From Pyrenula massariospora (lineage: Eukaryota > Ascomycota > Eurotiomycetes > Pyrenulales > Pyrenulaceae), in the NCBI GenBank assembly GCA_021030905.1, contig JAGFMI010000007.1, positions 62,001-126,000 of the forward strand: a stretch of 64,000 nt of DNA, in the 5' to 3' direction. The notes beneath the pieces were generated by a model, which was given only the letters and a program-made list of their open reading frames with translations, did no database searches and was not told where the DNA came from. Shown here in pieces: positions 43,589 to 54,802 of the stretch. Both the position numbers and the translations under genes were made by a program. Each line of letters begins with the position of its first letter. Position 1 is the first letter of the stretch.

Positions 43589-46170
43589 ATGAGCAGTAGC
43601 CATGGGGTACACCGGTTCCTTAGTAAAAGAGACAAGCAAGGCCGAGTCTCTGGAAAGCATGCGGAGAAGAGCAAGGTATGCCCTTTTGGACAGCATGACG
43701 AACAAAGAACATCCGGTGTCGTCGGCTGTAGTCAATCTATGCAGGTTGAGTGTTTGTACACTGGCGAACCGCTATCGAACATGACACCTCAATCCCAAAT
43801 GCATCAAGATATTTCTACCAAATATGAGCCTGTGCAAAGTTGTTGGCCGAAAAGCTTACAGATTTCTGTTACAGCTTTCAAACACTGAGTCGGCCGCGTC
43901 TGACCCCGATTTGAACAAATTCTATGGTCTGTTTGTTGCACATGCGGCATCGCAGGATAAAGAGGAGGTACTGAAAGTGAGTTCCGGCGATCATCTCTAT
44001 GATGTCTTCACTGAACACCTACAAGGTTCGGCCAGTGCAGAAACAACTACAGAAGAGCGGCGTGAAGCTCGACGAACCCTACATTCAATATGCCCTCCGG
44101 TCAAGATATGCAAGCGGAGACACTGAGAAGGCAGCTGATTTACTACTTCTAGTATTGGAATCATTCGAAGGCATTATTAGAGAGTATAAGCCAGATGTCA
44201 GACTTCTTGGTGCCGAAAATCGAAATGGTGTTACCTGCTGGCTCGACGCGCTTTTATTCGCTCTGTTTTCCAGGCTTGGAAGTTTTGAAGCGATGCTCTA
44301 CAACAGCTTTGAGGATACAGCAAAGATAAAGCTTGCGGCTTTGTTAAGGCTCTGGGTTAACCTGTTGCGGAGCGGCAAGCTGATAACGACGGATATCACA
44401 ACACTTTTACAAGAGTCGATAGCTGAATGTGGATGGAAAGACGCGGCTGAGCTTTGCCAGCATGATGCTTCTGAAGCATTTACGTTCTTAACCGAAGTCT
44501 TGGAACTGCCGCTTCTCACCTTGAAGATGGATATATACCATACTGGGAAGGAGGACGCCAATGATGACCATAAATTTGTTACAGAGCGCCTACTGGAAGT
44601 TGCGATCCCGCCTCCCGATGATTCTGACGATTCTGGACCAATTACCCTCGAAGACTGCCTAGAGACATACTTCAACAATCGAATCGAAGTGAAAAGGTAT
44701 CTAGAGAGACGGTCTACATTGACGTCTTTAAAGTCGTATGAAGCGGATAGTAAGACTACTGCGGTCCATGTTGAGGTCGCAGAAATAGGATCGCAAGATG
44801 GCAGCTCTCCATCTACACCATTATCGCCAAAGCCAGTAACCCAGTCCAGTCCGCCGTACCTTAGAAGTCGAACCCAAAGCATCGTACAGCAACGATTCAT
44901 ACCCGACAAAGATTCTTTTGAAGTGTCTAAAGACACCAAGTCAAAGGACATACAAAATCGGCCTCGGAAAGGAAGCGTGCGAAAAGAGGTGATGATGCCT
45001 GCCTGGCAATTCTTTAGTTTGATCCGTATGTTTCCTTAGCATGAATACCTTTGACTCTATTGCACGCTAATCCAAGCAGCTTGGTATACAAGCAATGCTC
45101 CGACGGACAATGCCCAAGTCGCGACCCATTTCTCATCTCAAAGACCTATACTAGGCATTTGTCTCAAGCGATACACGATGAACAATCATGGTCAAGCCGT
45201 TCGCCTCGGCACGAAGATCGACATCCCAATCGAAGTTGGGCTCCCACACTTTATACATGATGATAAACTTGAAGACGATGGCGCCTTATACGGGAATTTC
45301 AAGTTGTCTTTACAGAGTGTCGTCTGCCATCGAGGTAACTCTGTTGACTCAGGACATTATATTGCCCTCGTACGAGGAACCTCGCCCTTGACTGAAAGCA
45401 GTTCTGTTTCGCAAAACGAGTCAATACACAGGCACTCGTCAGAGGATTCTAAGCATTGGATGCGATTTGACGACCTCGCGCGAGAACGTATAACCCTAGT
45501 TGACATTGAGAAGGCCATGGAAACCGAGACGCCTTATCTTTTATTCTATCAAATCGTGCCCATTGATGGCGACCCTGGCCGCATTGCAGATGGCGAGAGA
45601 CCAGTGTCAAGGGCCACACCAGACGCTCTGAAAGGTAGCAAGGCAGTCGATTCTTCCCAAGCGTTGGCCATGGAAGAGAACCTAACGTTAGACCAACCAA
45701 GCGTGGAGCAAATTGATCGCGATACAAGAAGAGGGCGCTCACCACAACCAGAAAGTCGTCGCCAAAGCATAGCATTCTCGGAGACAGAAGTGGTACGAAA
45801 TTCGCATACAACAAATGGCTCAGCGGAGACCAAGTCAACCTCGAAACCACCTTCAAGACGCTCTTCAATCATCAGCAAGATGGGAGGGCACAGCCGGTCG
45901 ACCAGTCAGACTGGCGAGAAAAGGTCATCCACTCTCATGAAAATGACAGGAATGAGAAGTCGAGAGAAGTTACCACAAGAAGAGCCTCCAGATATTCCTG
46001 AAGTTGTGATCTCAACTGAAGAGGTGGGTAGCACTAGTACTAGGAGCAACAAGGCCGTTATCAGGAAGGAGCACAAGCGAGAGAAGAGCGCGAGCAGGGC
46101 ACGCACACTGCCAAGTACATTGACAAAGCAGAAGAACAGTAAACCAGACCGGGAGTGCATTGTGATGTGA
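43589..46170 (+). CDS. divergent ubiquitin carboxyl-terminal hydrolase (USP/UCH family)
   Basis: The clear exons are 43875-43976, 44026-45025 and 45080-46170, preceded by a provisional first exon 43589-43831 (it may itself contain a 69-base in-frame intron). The total is about 811 residues. The Cys box is ENRNGVTCWLDALLF, and the His box VCHRGNSVDSGHYIALV, with W-FDD downstream as the third catalytic residue. QHDASEAFTFL and LGICLKRYTM are the usual USP boxes between. The box differs from the standard NxGNTCYMNS form, as in a fungus-specific subgroup. A Ser-rich insert lies between the two halves and a basic, Ser-rich tail ends the protein. It probably removes ubiquitin from unknown targets. 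Confidence 0.82.
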
Positions 46171-46754
46171 CTATTGAATGATACCCATGGGAGGTTTTGC
46201 AGTGTTTGAACATGCTAAGAAAACGAAAAGCATATACTTTACTTGTTATAGTAGAATATACTGTACAATTTCGATGTTCTACAAGAAGATCAGCAGCCTC
46301 TGATGTCCCACTGGTCTGCACTAGAGATACTATCGGGTCGACTGGGGCAACGCTGGAGAGGGTAAGCCGCGCTCTCCACATCCCACATTTCCTTCTCTGC
46401 GCGTTGCTTTCTGCGGGGTCAACGCTTCGGATATCTTCCAACCCCTCCTCCACCGATGTCAAGCCCTACCCGGCACCAACCAAATCGTCCAATTGACATG
46501 GGGCTGGAGTGTCTGAATGTTATGATTATGATGTAGGGGTAGGTTGGGGGAGAATTCGTGAGCCCTCCATCCGAGTAGCAGCCGAATTTGGTCCCGCAGC
46601 AAGGTTGGGAGGTCGTGTCTATCAGCTCTTCTCTTACTCAATCCCAAATTAAATTATTTGTCTCTTCTGTAGGTCTTTCCTTTTTGGTGTGTCTCCTTGG
46701 TCTTTCCGACTTCTGCTGCATCTTGATAGAAAGCCCCTCATCGTACGTGCCACA
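46171..46754. other. intergenic region
   Basis: This is the 3' flank of the ubiquitin hydrolase and the promoter side of the beta-lactamase-like gene. It is CT-rich before 46754. Short frames on both strands are not called. Confidence 0.45.
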
Positions 46755-48225
46755 ATGGCTACCATCTCCGCTCAAGCCACGAGCAATCTCAAAGAACGCA
46801 TTGACAAAGCAACGAGCGAACAGAACGGCTTGCCTGGCGTGACATACTGTGCTGTAAATAAGAATGGCGACCTCATCTTTGAGCATGCCGCCGGTAAACG
46901 CGGTCTGGGGCAGGAGAAGGATATGGACCTGGACACGATTTTCTGGATTGCGTCCTGCACGAAGTTGATCACTGGTATTGCCGCCATGCAGCTCGTAGAA
47001 CAGGGAAAACTGGAGTTAGATAGCGTGGAACTGGTTGAGAAGCTTGCCCCTGTTTGTGCTGTCCCCTCCGCTCTTAGAGTATGGTGGTTGACAGAGTTCT
47101 CAGGAATTGAAGGCAGTCAAAGTCCTAAATGACAAGGGAGAATTGGAAGACAAGAAACGTGGTATTACTTTGAGGATGCTGCTGACTCATACCGGTGTGT
47201 AATTGTCCAAGATCTCGAATTGAAGCTCACGTATACGATCTAGCTGGCTTCGGCTACAGCATATTCAACCAGAAGCTAGTAGATCATTACTACCCCATCG
47301 GAATTGAAGACCTCGGAAGCGGCATGGCTGAAGACTACCTCACGCAGCCTTTGGTCAACCAACCGGGAGAGAAGTGGGAGTATGGGATCAATCTTGACTG
47401 GGCTGGTCAGTTGGTGGAGCGCGTGTCTGGGATGTCGCTCAATGACTACTTTCTCGAGAACATCTTCAAACCGCTGGGTCTGAAAGACACCACAATGTTC
47501 CCAAGCGAGGAGATGAAGAAGAACCTTGTTTGGATGCATTCCAGGTCAGGAGCAGATGGGAACCTCAGTTTGTATGCCGAGGGGCATTTGGCCCGCCGCC
47601 AGCTTAAGGTTAAGACTGCAGAAGAAATAAAGTCAACATTCAACGCTGGTGGAGCGGCCGCCTTCTCAAAGCCGACGGAATACTGCCGTATATCCATTCA
47701 TACTATGATCATATACCATGAACGCTGACTGTTGGCAGAAATCATTGCTACTTTACTGAACGATGGCACACATCCAAAGACTAAGGCCCAGATTCTGAAG
47801 CCTGAGACGGTCAGAGGTAAGGTCTCAGAGATTGACAGTCTTCAGTTTGCGTATCACTTGCTCACGCTTATTCAGAGATGTTCACAAACCAAATTCCTCA
47901 ATTTCCAAATTTCGGCCGTCAAGGCATTCCAAACCCCAAACCCTGGCTCTCAAACTACATTCCAGAGCTGTATCCTCAGCCTCACGATCAAGAGCAAGGA
48001 TGGGGTCTGACTTTCATGCTCCGTGTTCACCCAGGTCCGACTGGGAGCGCACCGAGCACGGGGCATTGGGCTGGGCTGCCGAACCTGTTCTGGTGGGCGG
48101 ATAGGGAGAAAGGGCTCGGCGGGATGATTGCGACCCAGATCATTCCTTTCGGTGATGCGAAGGTTCTAGGGCTATGGGCAGAGATTGAGGCCGGTCTGTA
48201 TGCTGCGATCGGGGAGAGATCATGA
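46755..48225 (+). CDS. class C beta-lactamase-like esterase/transesterase (EstB/LovD type)
   Basis: Five exons (46755-47051, 47104-47194, 47244-47687, 47739-47816, 47876-48225) give 419 residues. The active-site SxxK is SCTK in FWIASCTKLITGIA, and the Tyr motif is probably YGINLDWAG. LLTHTAGFGY and the C-terminal GHWAGLPNLFWW-like block complete the serine-hydrolase fold; the latter replaces the KTG-type motif. Fungal members include LovD-like acyltransferases and esterases of secondary metabolism, but many stand alone as here. No signal peptide is visible, so it is probably cytosolic. The first intron starts gtttgt, a less usual donor. The substrate is unknown. Confidence 0.88.
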
Positions 48226-48289
48226 AGAATCAGGGCACAGTGACGAAATGAAGAAAGGGGCGGGGGGAAGTTTGGGAGCGACTACCATA

Positions 48290-48342
48290 GTAGATACCTA
48301 CCTACATACCTTAGGTACCTTACCTAAGGTAGGCTCCCCGGC
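48290..48342. repeat. imperfect palindrome with CCTTAGGTA / TACCTAAGG arms
   Basis: In the 273-base gap between the esterase and VPS18 lies a cluster of ACCTA/TAGGT words around CCTTAGGTACCTTACCTAAGG, an almost perfect inverted repeat of about 21 bases. Related words occur at 10187-10240. Similar words scatter through many ascomycete genomes. Confidence 0.6.
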
Positions 48343-48498
48343 AGGTATCACTCCGGACTTACCGGGATTAACCAACTGTCTCGTCCTGGCGTGTCTTCGA
48401 ATAGCTTGTATGCCATACACCCATTGTAAGTCTCTGCCATCTACTACTGGGAACGGCTTTCCAAGACGATGGTGTGAATCTACAATTACTGGCGCGCT

Positions 48499-51449
48499 AT
48501 GGCGCTAGAAATCACCAATGGCTACAATGCCGCCGACGCAGAAAACTCAGGAGAAGCGTCTTTGCCCATATTCAATGTCGAGCGTGTCCAACTGCAGTTC
48601 TCCATCGCAGCCGACTTCGTTGCAGCCCAAGTCGCCAATAATGTTCTCATCCTTGCTTTAGCCACCGGCCGGATTCTGCGTATAGATCTAGACAACCCTG
48701 CTGACATCGAAGGTGCGTGAATCTCCTCTACCCCGACTTCAAGAGCTAATTTCTGTGTCTGCTAGATGTCGATCTCCCAAAAAAGACCTCCGAAGTCGGT
48801 CTTATAAGGCGCATGTTTCTAGACCCGTCAGCATCGCATTTGATCATTACGACAACGCTCGGTGAGAATTATTACCTTCACACACAGTCCAAGCAACCAA
48901 AACCTCTCTCGCGGCTTAAAGGCGTCACGATCGAATGTGTCGCTTGGAATCCTTCTCTGCCTACGGCCTCGACACGGGAAATCCTCCTTGGAGCCACAGA
49001 TGGAAACATATATGAAGTATACATTGAGCCTGCATCGGAATTTTACCGCCGGGAAGAGAGATACCAGACCCATGTTTACAAGTTACCAGACGGCGCTGTC
49101 ACTGGAATATGGGTGGATGTGCTACCTCAGAAGCCCGATTTGAGGAGGATACTTGTATCATCACATGGGAGGCTCCTCCACTGGGTGGGAAAGCTGGGTC
49201 GCCATGGGAGGGAGGCGTCTGGGTCGATCTATGCCGACCTATTCCAGAAGGAGACCCCAGTTGACCACGAACTCTCCAACACATCGGCCTCAGCACCCTC
49301 GCTCTTAGCTATCTCGCCGGAGGACTCAGATTCCGAGCCTGAGAAACAAGACGGAGGACGCCAATATGCTTGGCTCTCGTCTCTTGGGGTGTTCTATGGA
49401 AACTTACCCATGACACCAACTGATCCTGCGCTTGGGAAGAAAGTCTATAGCAGCTCAAATATGCTGTCACGATCACTTTTCCCAGCTACTGAATCTACTA
49501 GAGGGGGTCGGAAATTGATCCAAGACCCCATAAAAGGCATGACTCTTACACAGTGGCATATTCTGGCTCTCACGGAAGGACGTATTGTTGCCGTTAACCG
49601 ATTGAACGGGAAGATCGTGCATGATCAATCGGTACTGGAGCCTAGCCAGGCCGCTCTTGGGTTGATGAGCGACCAGAAGAAGAATACGTTCTGGCTGTTC
49701 ACGAGCCAGGAAATTTTTGAAGTCGTTGCGAATGAAGAGGAGCGTGACGTATGGAAAGTTATGCTCCAAAATCAAGATTTCGATGGAGCACTCAGGTACG
49801 CTCGTGGAGTGACGCAAAAAGACTCTGTTGCCACGGCGTCAGGAGACTATTTGTCTAACAAGGGTCAATATTTGGAAGCCGCAAATGTATGGGGTAGGTC
49901 CAGCAAAGCTTTTGAAGAGGTTTGTCTCAATTTCATCGATAATGGCGAGGATGATGCGCTGCGGAAATATCTCTTGACCAAGATCACGACCTACAGGAAA
50001 TCTTCGATCATGCAGCGGACCATGATCGCTAACTGGCTGATGCAAGTTTTCATGGCGAAACTGAATGCTCTCGATGACATGATAGCAACGAAAGCGGAGT
50101 TGATGGAGAATACCAGCACGAAGTCTGCCGAGAGAGAACGGGATGCTGTGCTCGACGAGTTCAAATCCTTTGTCAATAAGCACAGATCCGACCTTGACGC
50201 GAAGACAGTATACGAGATTATCGGCAGCCATGACAGAGAAAATGAACTACTGTTCTATGCAGAAGCAATTGATGACCACAACTTTGTGCTATCCTACTGG
50301 GTTCAGCGAGATAAATGGTCAGAAGCGCTTGGAGTCTTGCAAAGACAGACCGACCCTGAGGTGTTCTATCGTTACGGAAGTGTGCTCATGACCCACGTCC
50401 CTCGAGGGTTGGTTGATATTCTCACCCGCCAATCTAAGATTGAGCCTCAAAAGATGATACCCGCTTTGCTTAGCTACAGCGAGGAAGCGGATGTCCCAGT
50501 ACAGCAGAATCAAGCCATACGATATCTTAATTTTGTGATTACGAACTATTTCGATTGTCCAGCCTCCATTCACAATACCCTGATTTCCATGTACGCGACC
50601 AATTCATCTCCCTCCGAAACTACGCTACTGTCGTATCTCGAATCACAACCTTCTCCGCCACCCTACGATGCGGATTTCGCCCTACGACTCTGCCTGCAGA
50701 ATAATCGAGTCCAGTCTTGTGTCCACATTTACAGCTCCATGGGCCAATACCTACAAGCTGTCGAACTGGCATTGAAGTACAATGACATCGATCTGGCTGC
50801 TATTATAGCAGACCGACCTGAGAGCAATGACAAGCTGCGCAAGAAGCTCTGGCTCTTGATAGCGGAAAAGAAAATCAAACAGGACAGCGGCATTAAAGCG
50901 GCGATTGAATTTTTGAAGCGGTGCGAATTGCTCAAGATCGAAGATCTGATACCCTTCTTCCCCGACTTTGTCGTGATTGACGACTTCAAGGAAGAGATCT
51001 GTAATGCGCTAGAAGAATACTCCAGGCACATTGATTCCCTGAAACAGGAAATGGACGTCTCGGCCCACACAGCGGAGCAGATCAAAGCTGACATTCGAGC
51101 CCTGGACATGCGATACGCGATTGTTGAGCCGGGCGAGAAATGCTGGATCTGCGGGTTGCCTGTGCTGAGCCGTCAGTTCTTCGTCTTTCCATGCCAGCAT
51201 GCTTTCCACAGCGATTGCCTAGGGAAGAAGGTTCTCGATTCATCAGGACTGGGGAAAAGGAAACATATCCGGGACTTGCAGAATGAGGTCAGTCGCGGCG
51301 TTAGCGTTGGAGCCAAGCGGGAGCAAATGGTGCAGGAGCTTGATGGGCTGGTCGCGGAGGCGTGCATCTTGTGCGGAGACTATGCGATTAAGCAGATTGA
51401 TGAGGCTTTTGTGACGGAGTCGGATCGTACAGAGGATTGGGCGCTATGA
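48499..51449 (+). CDS. VPS18: vacuolar sorting protein Vps18 (HOPS/CORVET, RING)
   Basis: Two exons (48499-48712, 48766-51449) give 965 residues, the family's usual size. The N-terminal half is the Pep3/Vps18 beta-propeller (for example DVDLPKKTSEVGLIRRMFLDPS and ALTEGRIVAVNRLNGKIVHD). The middle is the clathrin-repeat alpha-solenoid (FYAEAIDDHNFVLSYWVQ, AVELALKYNDIDLAA). The C-terminus carries a RING-H2-type finger, CWICGLP...FPCQHAFHSDCL, with the last pair in CILCGDY. Vps18 is a core subunit of the tethering complexes for endosome and vacuole fusion. It acts on the cytosolic face of the vacuole. The Aspergillus counterpart is digA. Confidence 0.95.
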
Positions 51450-52471
51450 AATCAATGCCGTGGGGGCTTCAATACCTCTGTGGGCCATTTCGTTGAGAGA
51501 CAACGGCCGCAACATCGACGGGCACACCAACGAAGCGCTACCGCTACAAGCATCCAACTCACAAGTGGATAGTGCATCGGGCACTATTATTCTTTAGATT
51601 GTCGTTCTCCAAAGATGGGGGCCAGATGAAGACGCAAGAGCGCAGACGTGCCAGCGATCAGCCAGTGACGGGCCGTTTGGTGGGGTTAACTGTGATTATT
51701 AAGAGCGCGCCGCAGATGAGGCATGGTTTGCAGGGTTTGAGGGAGCACAGAGTTGCCTGGTCCCTGTTTTCGAAAATAGCAGATCATGACGAGCAGAGTG
51801 CTTTCGCGAGAGCATTTCACCTCCGTGGTAACACAGTAGAGTGGCCATCCCCAACGTTTGGGAGACAGTCGGATCAATTCATGGAGCCGTTTTCCTGCAC
51901 CAGAAGCTTGGGGCGCGACTTGACTGACGTCGACGCCTTTGTCAGCGGCCGCTTGGCGCCCTTCCCGGCAATTGAAGAAATCCAGCGGCGTTTCACACCT
52001 CTTGGCCCGCATTACTCACCCTCCCAAACCACGCCGACCGCCGCTCCATCACAACTGCTAGGCTCAAGCAGACAATGTTCTCGTTAGCTGCATCGCTGCT
52101 TTTCCACCGCTGCTGCGATGGCTTAATTAAGCTTCTGACAAAGCCAGCGTAACCCCCTCCCCCATCGACTGCGTCGTCCGTCCGCGGCCCAAGTCAAGCC
52201 TGCCATGAGACCAAACGCCCGGTTTATTCCTAATCAGTTCAACGTCCAGCCAGCAAAAGCCTAATTGCACCTAAAGCACGTAGAGACGTAGGGTATCTCC
52301 CTACCTGTAGACGGCTGCCAGCTCAGGCCTTTAAATTAGCATGTTTCCCTTTTCTTCGTTTTCATCTTCGTCTTCATTTTGTTGTTGCGCAGATCTGGGT
52401 CAATTTCTGCCCCTCTTGAAATCCCGCTCCTCATAAATTCCACCACCCATTGTTGCGCCTTCGTCCTGCAA
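51450..52471. other. intergenic region between VPS18 and the transporter
   Basis: About 1 kb. A 171-codon frame at 51572-52087 has no motif, no usual amino-acid composition and an antisense frame of similar size; I do not call it. CT-rich sequence precedes the transporter start. Confidence 0.45.
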
Positions 52472-54512
52472 ATGTCCGCCCTTATTCGCGACGCGCCTAT
52501 AGGCCAGATTATTCGTCTTGTAACTCGCAATAAAGCCTTCCAATACCCGGAAGAAAAGCCAGATTTCACATGCCCAAATGGCTATCCCGGGCCAAACCTC
52601 CAGAGCAAAATGGCTCCAGCAGCCACACCTGCCGAGCCGACCGAGAAGACCGAAGAGCCTGAGCGAAGAGATAGCCTTTCAACCCCGTCTTTGGCCACAC
52701 CAGCAACTATGACAGACGTCGAGAATCCGATCGATCTTGCTGGCAGCCGAACAGAGACTCTCTCTAAAATCGTGACTCGGCCAGAGATGGAAAAGGTGGC
52801 GACCCGGCGAGATTTAGAGAGAGCATACACAGCAGCGACCCAGCTAGAGTCGATCAAGAACCAGCCTTCTATGCCAATTATGCCGACAAAGACCGCCGAT
52901 GGCACCATTCTAGGTATGTGAGGTAGTGCGAGCGATGTCAAGCCTAATCTCACGCATATTAGTGGATTGGTACTCGACAGATGATCCAGAGAATCCGCAG
53001 AACTGGAGCAGCCGCAAAAAGTTCTTCACGGTGTTGCAAATATAGTGAGTAGCTCGCGGCCGGTAGGGAAGCATAATGCTAACTGTCTTAGCCTCTATAC
53101 CCTCGCAGTATACATGTCCAGTGCTATCTACACCCCGTCAACACCCTATATCCAGGAGATCTTCCACGTCTCACCTGCTGCTGCATCCCTTGGCCTTGCT
53201 CTTTATGTCGTGGGCTGTACGTGATCATCTCTAGTGCGCACTTTAACATATCTGACGATATCTTAGATGGTACTGGGCCTTTGTTATTCTCACCACTTAG
53301 CGAGATCCCCGTGATCGGCCGCAATCCTCCTTACATGGCCACCTTTGGTATATTTGTTGTTCTCGCCGTTCCTACTGCGCTTGTGGACAATTTTGGTGGC
53401 TTGCTAGTCCTTCGATTCCTACAGGGATTCTTCGGAAGCCCTTGTCTTGCGACGGGAGGTGCTTCAATTGGCGACCTTTATTCGCTGCTCAAGTTGCCCT
53501 ACTTTCTCACTGGATGGGCTGCGTTCGCTACAATGGGTCCGGCGCTGGGCCCGGTCATTAGTGGGTTCTCCGTCCCAGCTGAAAATTGGCGTTGGTCTTT
53601 GTGGGAAATTTTATTTATGTCCGGACCGGTATTCCTTCTAATGTTCTTCTGTTTACCGGAAACCTCATCTTCAAACATTCTGCTCCGCCGTGCTGTTCGC
53701 CTAAGGAAATTGACGGGCAATCCGAATCTTAAATCTCAGTCGGAGATCGATCAAGCGAACTTGAAAGCAAAGGATGTCGCCAAAACCAACATTATCCGCC
53801 CATTCCAGATTACGATCATGGATCCTGCTGTTCTGTTTACGGCATTGTACACAAGCTTAGTCTGTGAGTCTATCTATACCCGCCTTTTGGCTTGGAGCTT
53901 CCACTAACACCTCACGATCTAGATGGTATCTACTACTCCTTCTTTGAGGTCTTTCCATTGGTGTACATCGATATCTACGGCTTCAACCTCGGTCAGATGG
54001 GCCTGGTCTTCCTCGTCATCACTGTTGCCCTCTTCATTGCGATCCCGATCTACTTTGTCTACCTTAGGAAAGTCTTCGAGCCTGAAATCCTCACTAAGGG
54101 CCTCCTCGAGCCTGAACGCCGACTGATTCCTGCGCTCTTCGCTTCCTTCCTACCGCCAGTTGGCCTCTTCCTATATGGTTGGACCAGCCGTGAGAGTATC
54201 CACTGGATTGTTTCAGTAATCGGAATTGGCATCTACACTGTTGGCATCTTCCTGCTTATCCAATGCATCTTCATCTACATTCCATTAACATACCCACAAT
54301 ATGCGGCGAGTCTGTTTGCCGGTAATGACTTTGCGAGAAGTGCACTGGCAGCCGGAGCTATCCTTTTCGCTCGGCCATTATTTATCAATCTAGGGATCGG
54401 CCCGGGGATCAGTCTGCTGGCTGCGTTCACAGTGGCCTGCATTGCAGGTATTTTTGCATTGTATCACTTTGGGGCGCGCTTGAGAGCTAGGAGCAAGTTC
54501 GCGGCGAAATAG
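52472..54512 (+). CDS. MFS drug:H+ antiporter, DHA1 family (Flr1/Caf5-like)
   Basis: Five exons (52472-52913, 52963-53044, 53092-53216, 53267-53863, 53923-54512) give 611 residues. The N-terminal cytosolic part (MSALIRDAPIGQIIRLVTRNKAF) and the VDWYSTDDPENPQNWS motif just before the first membrane segment are typical of DHA1 benomyl/methotrexate exporters. Motif C of antiporters is present as GPALGPVISGF, and FLQGFFGSPCLATGGASIGDLY matches the fourth segment. About 12 membrane segments can be traced. It should export toxic compounds across the plasma membrane. A zinc-cluster regulator begins 290 bases downstream on the same strand. Confidence 0.92.
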
Positions 54513-54802
54513 AGCCTGAAAATATTTGGAGCGATATAGGTTGAATATCCTAATGTTAATGATTGTATGAGGCTATCACGAAAGCGTTCGGCGATAACGG
54601 CGTTTAGACATGACAGGATCAGAAAATACATTTCATACAACATGTGGTAATTTTACCTTACAATTAGAAATCATGCGCTTAAAATATGTCCGATATTTTA
54701 TTTCGGTTGTGAAACTGTTGCCACGATCGCGTATCAATCGCTGCAAAGACTCTATCTTGACCAATGTTTGAATAAAACAGCTTCTACGGCAAACGATCCC
54801 CG

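Noticed and set aside
51572-52087. 171-codon plus-strand frame after VPS18
   Set aside because: No motif, no ATG at its first codon and an antisense frame of similar size over the same bases.
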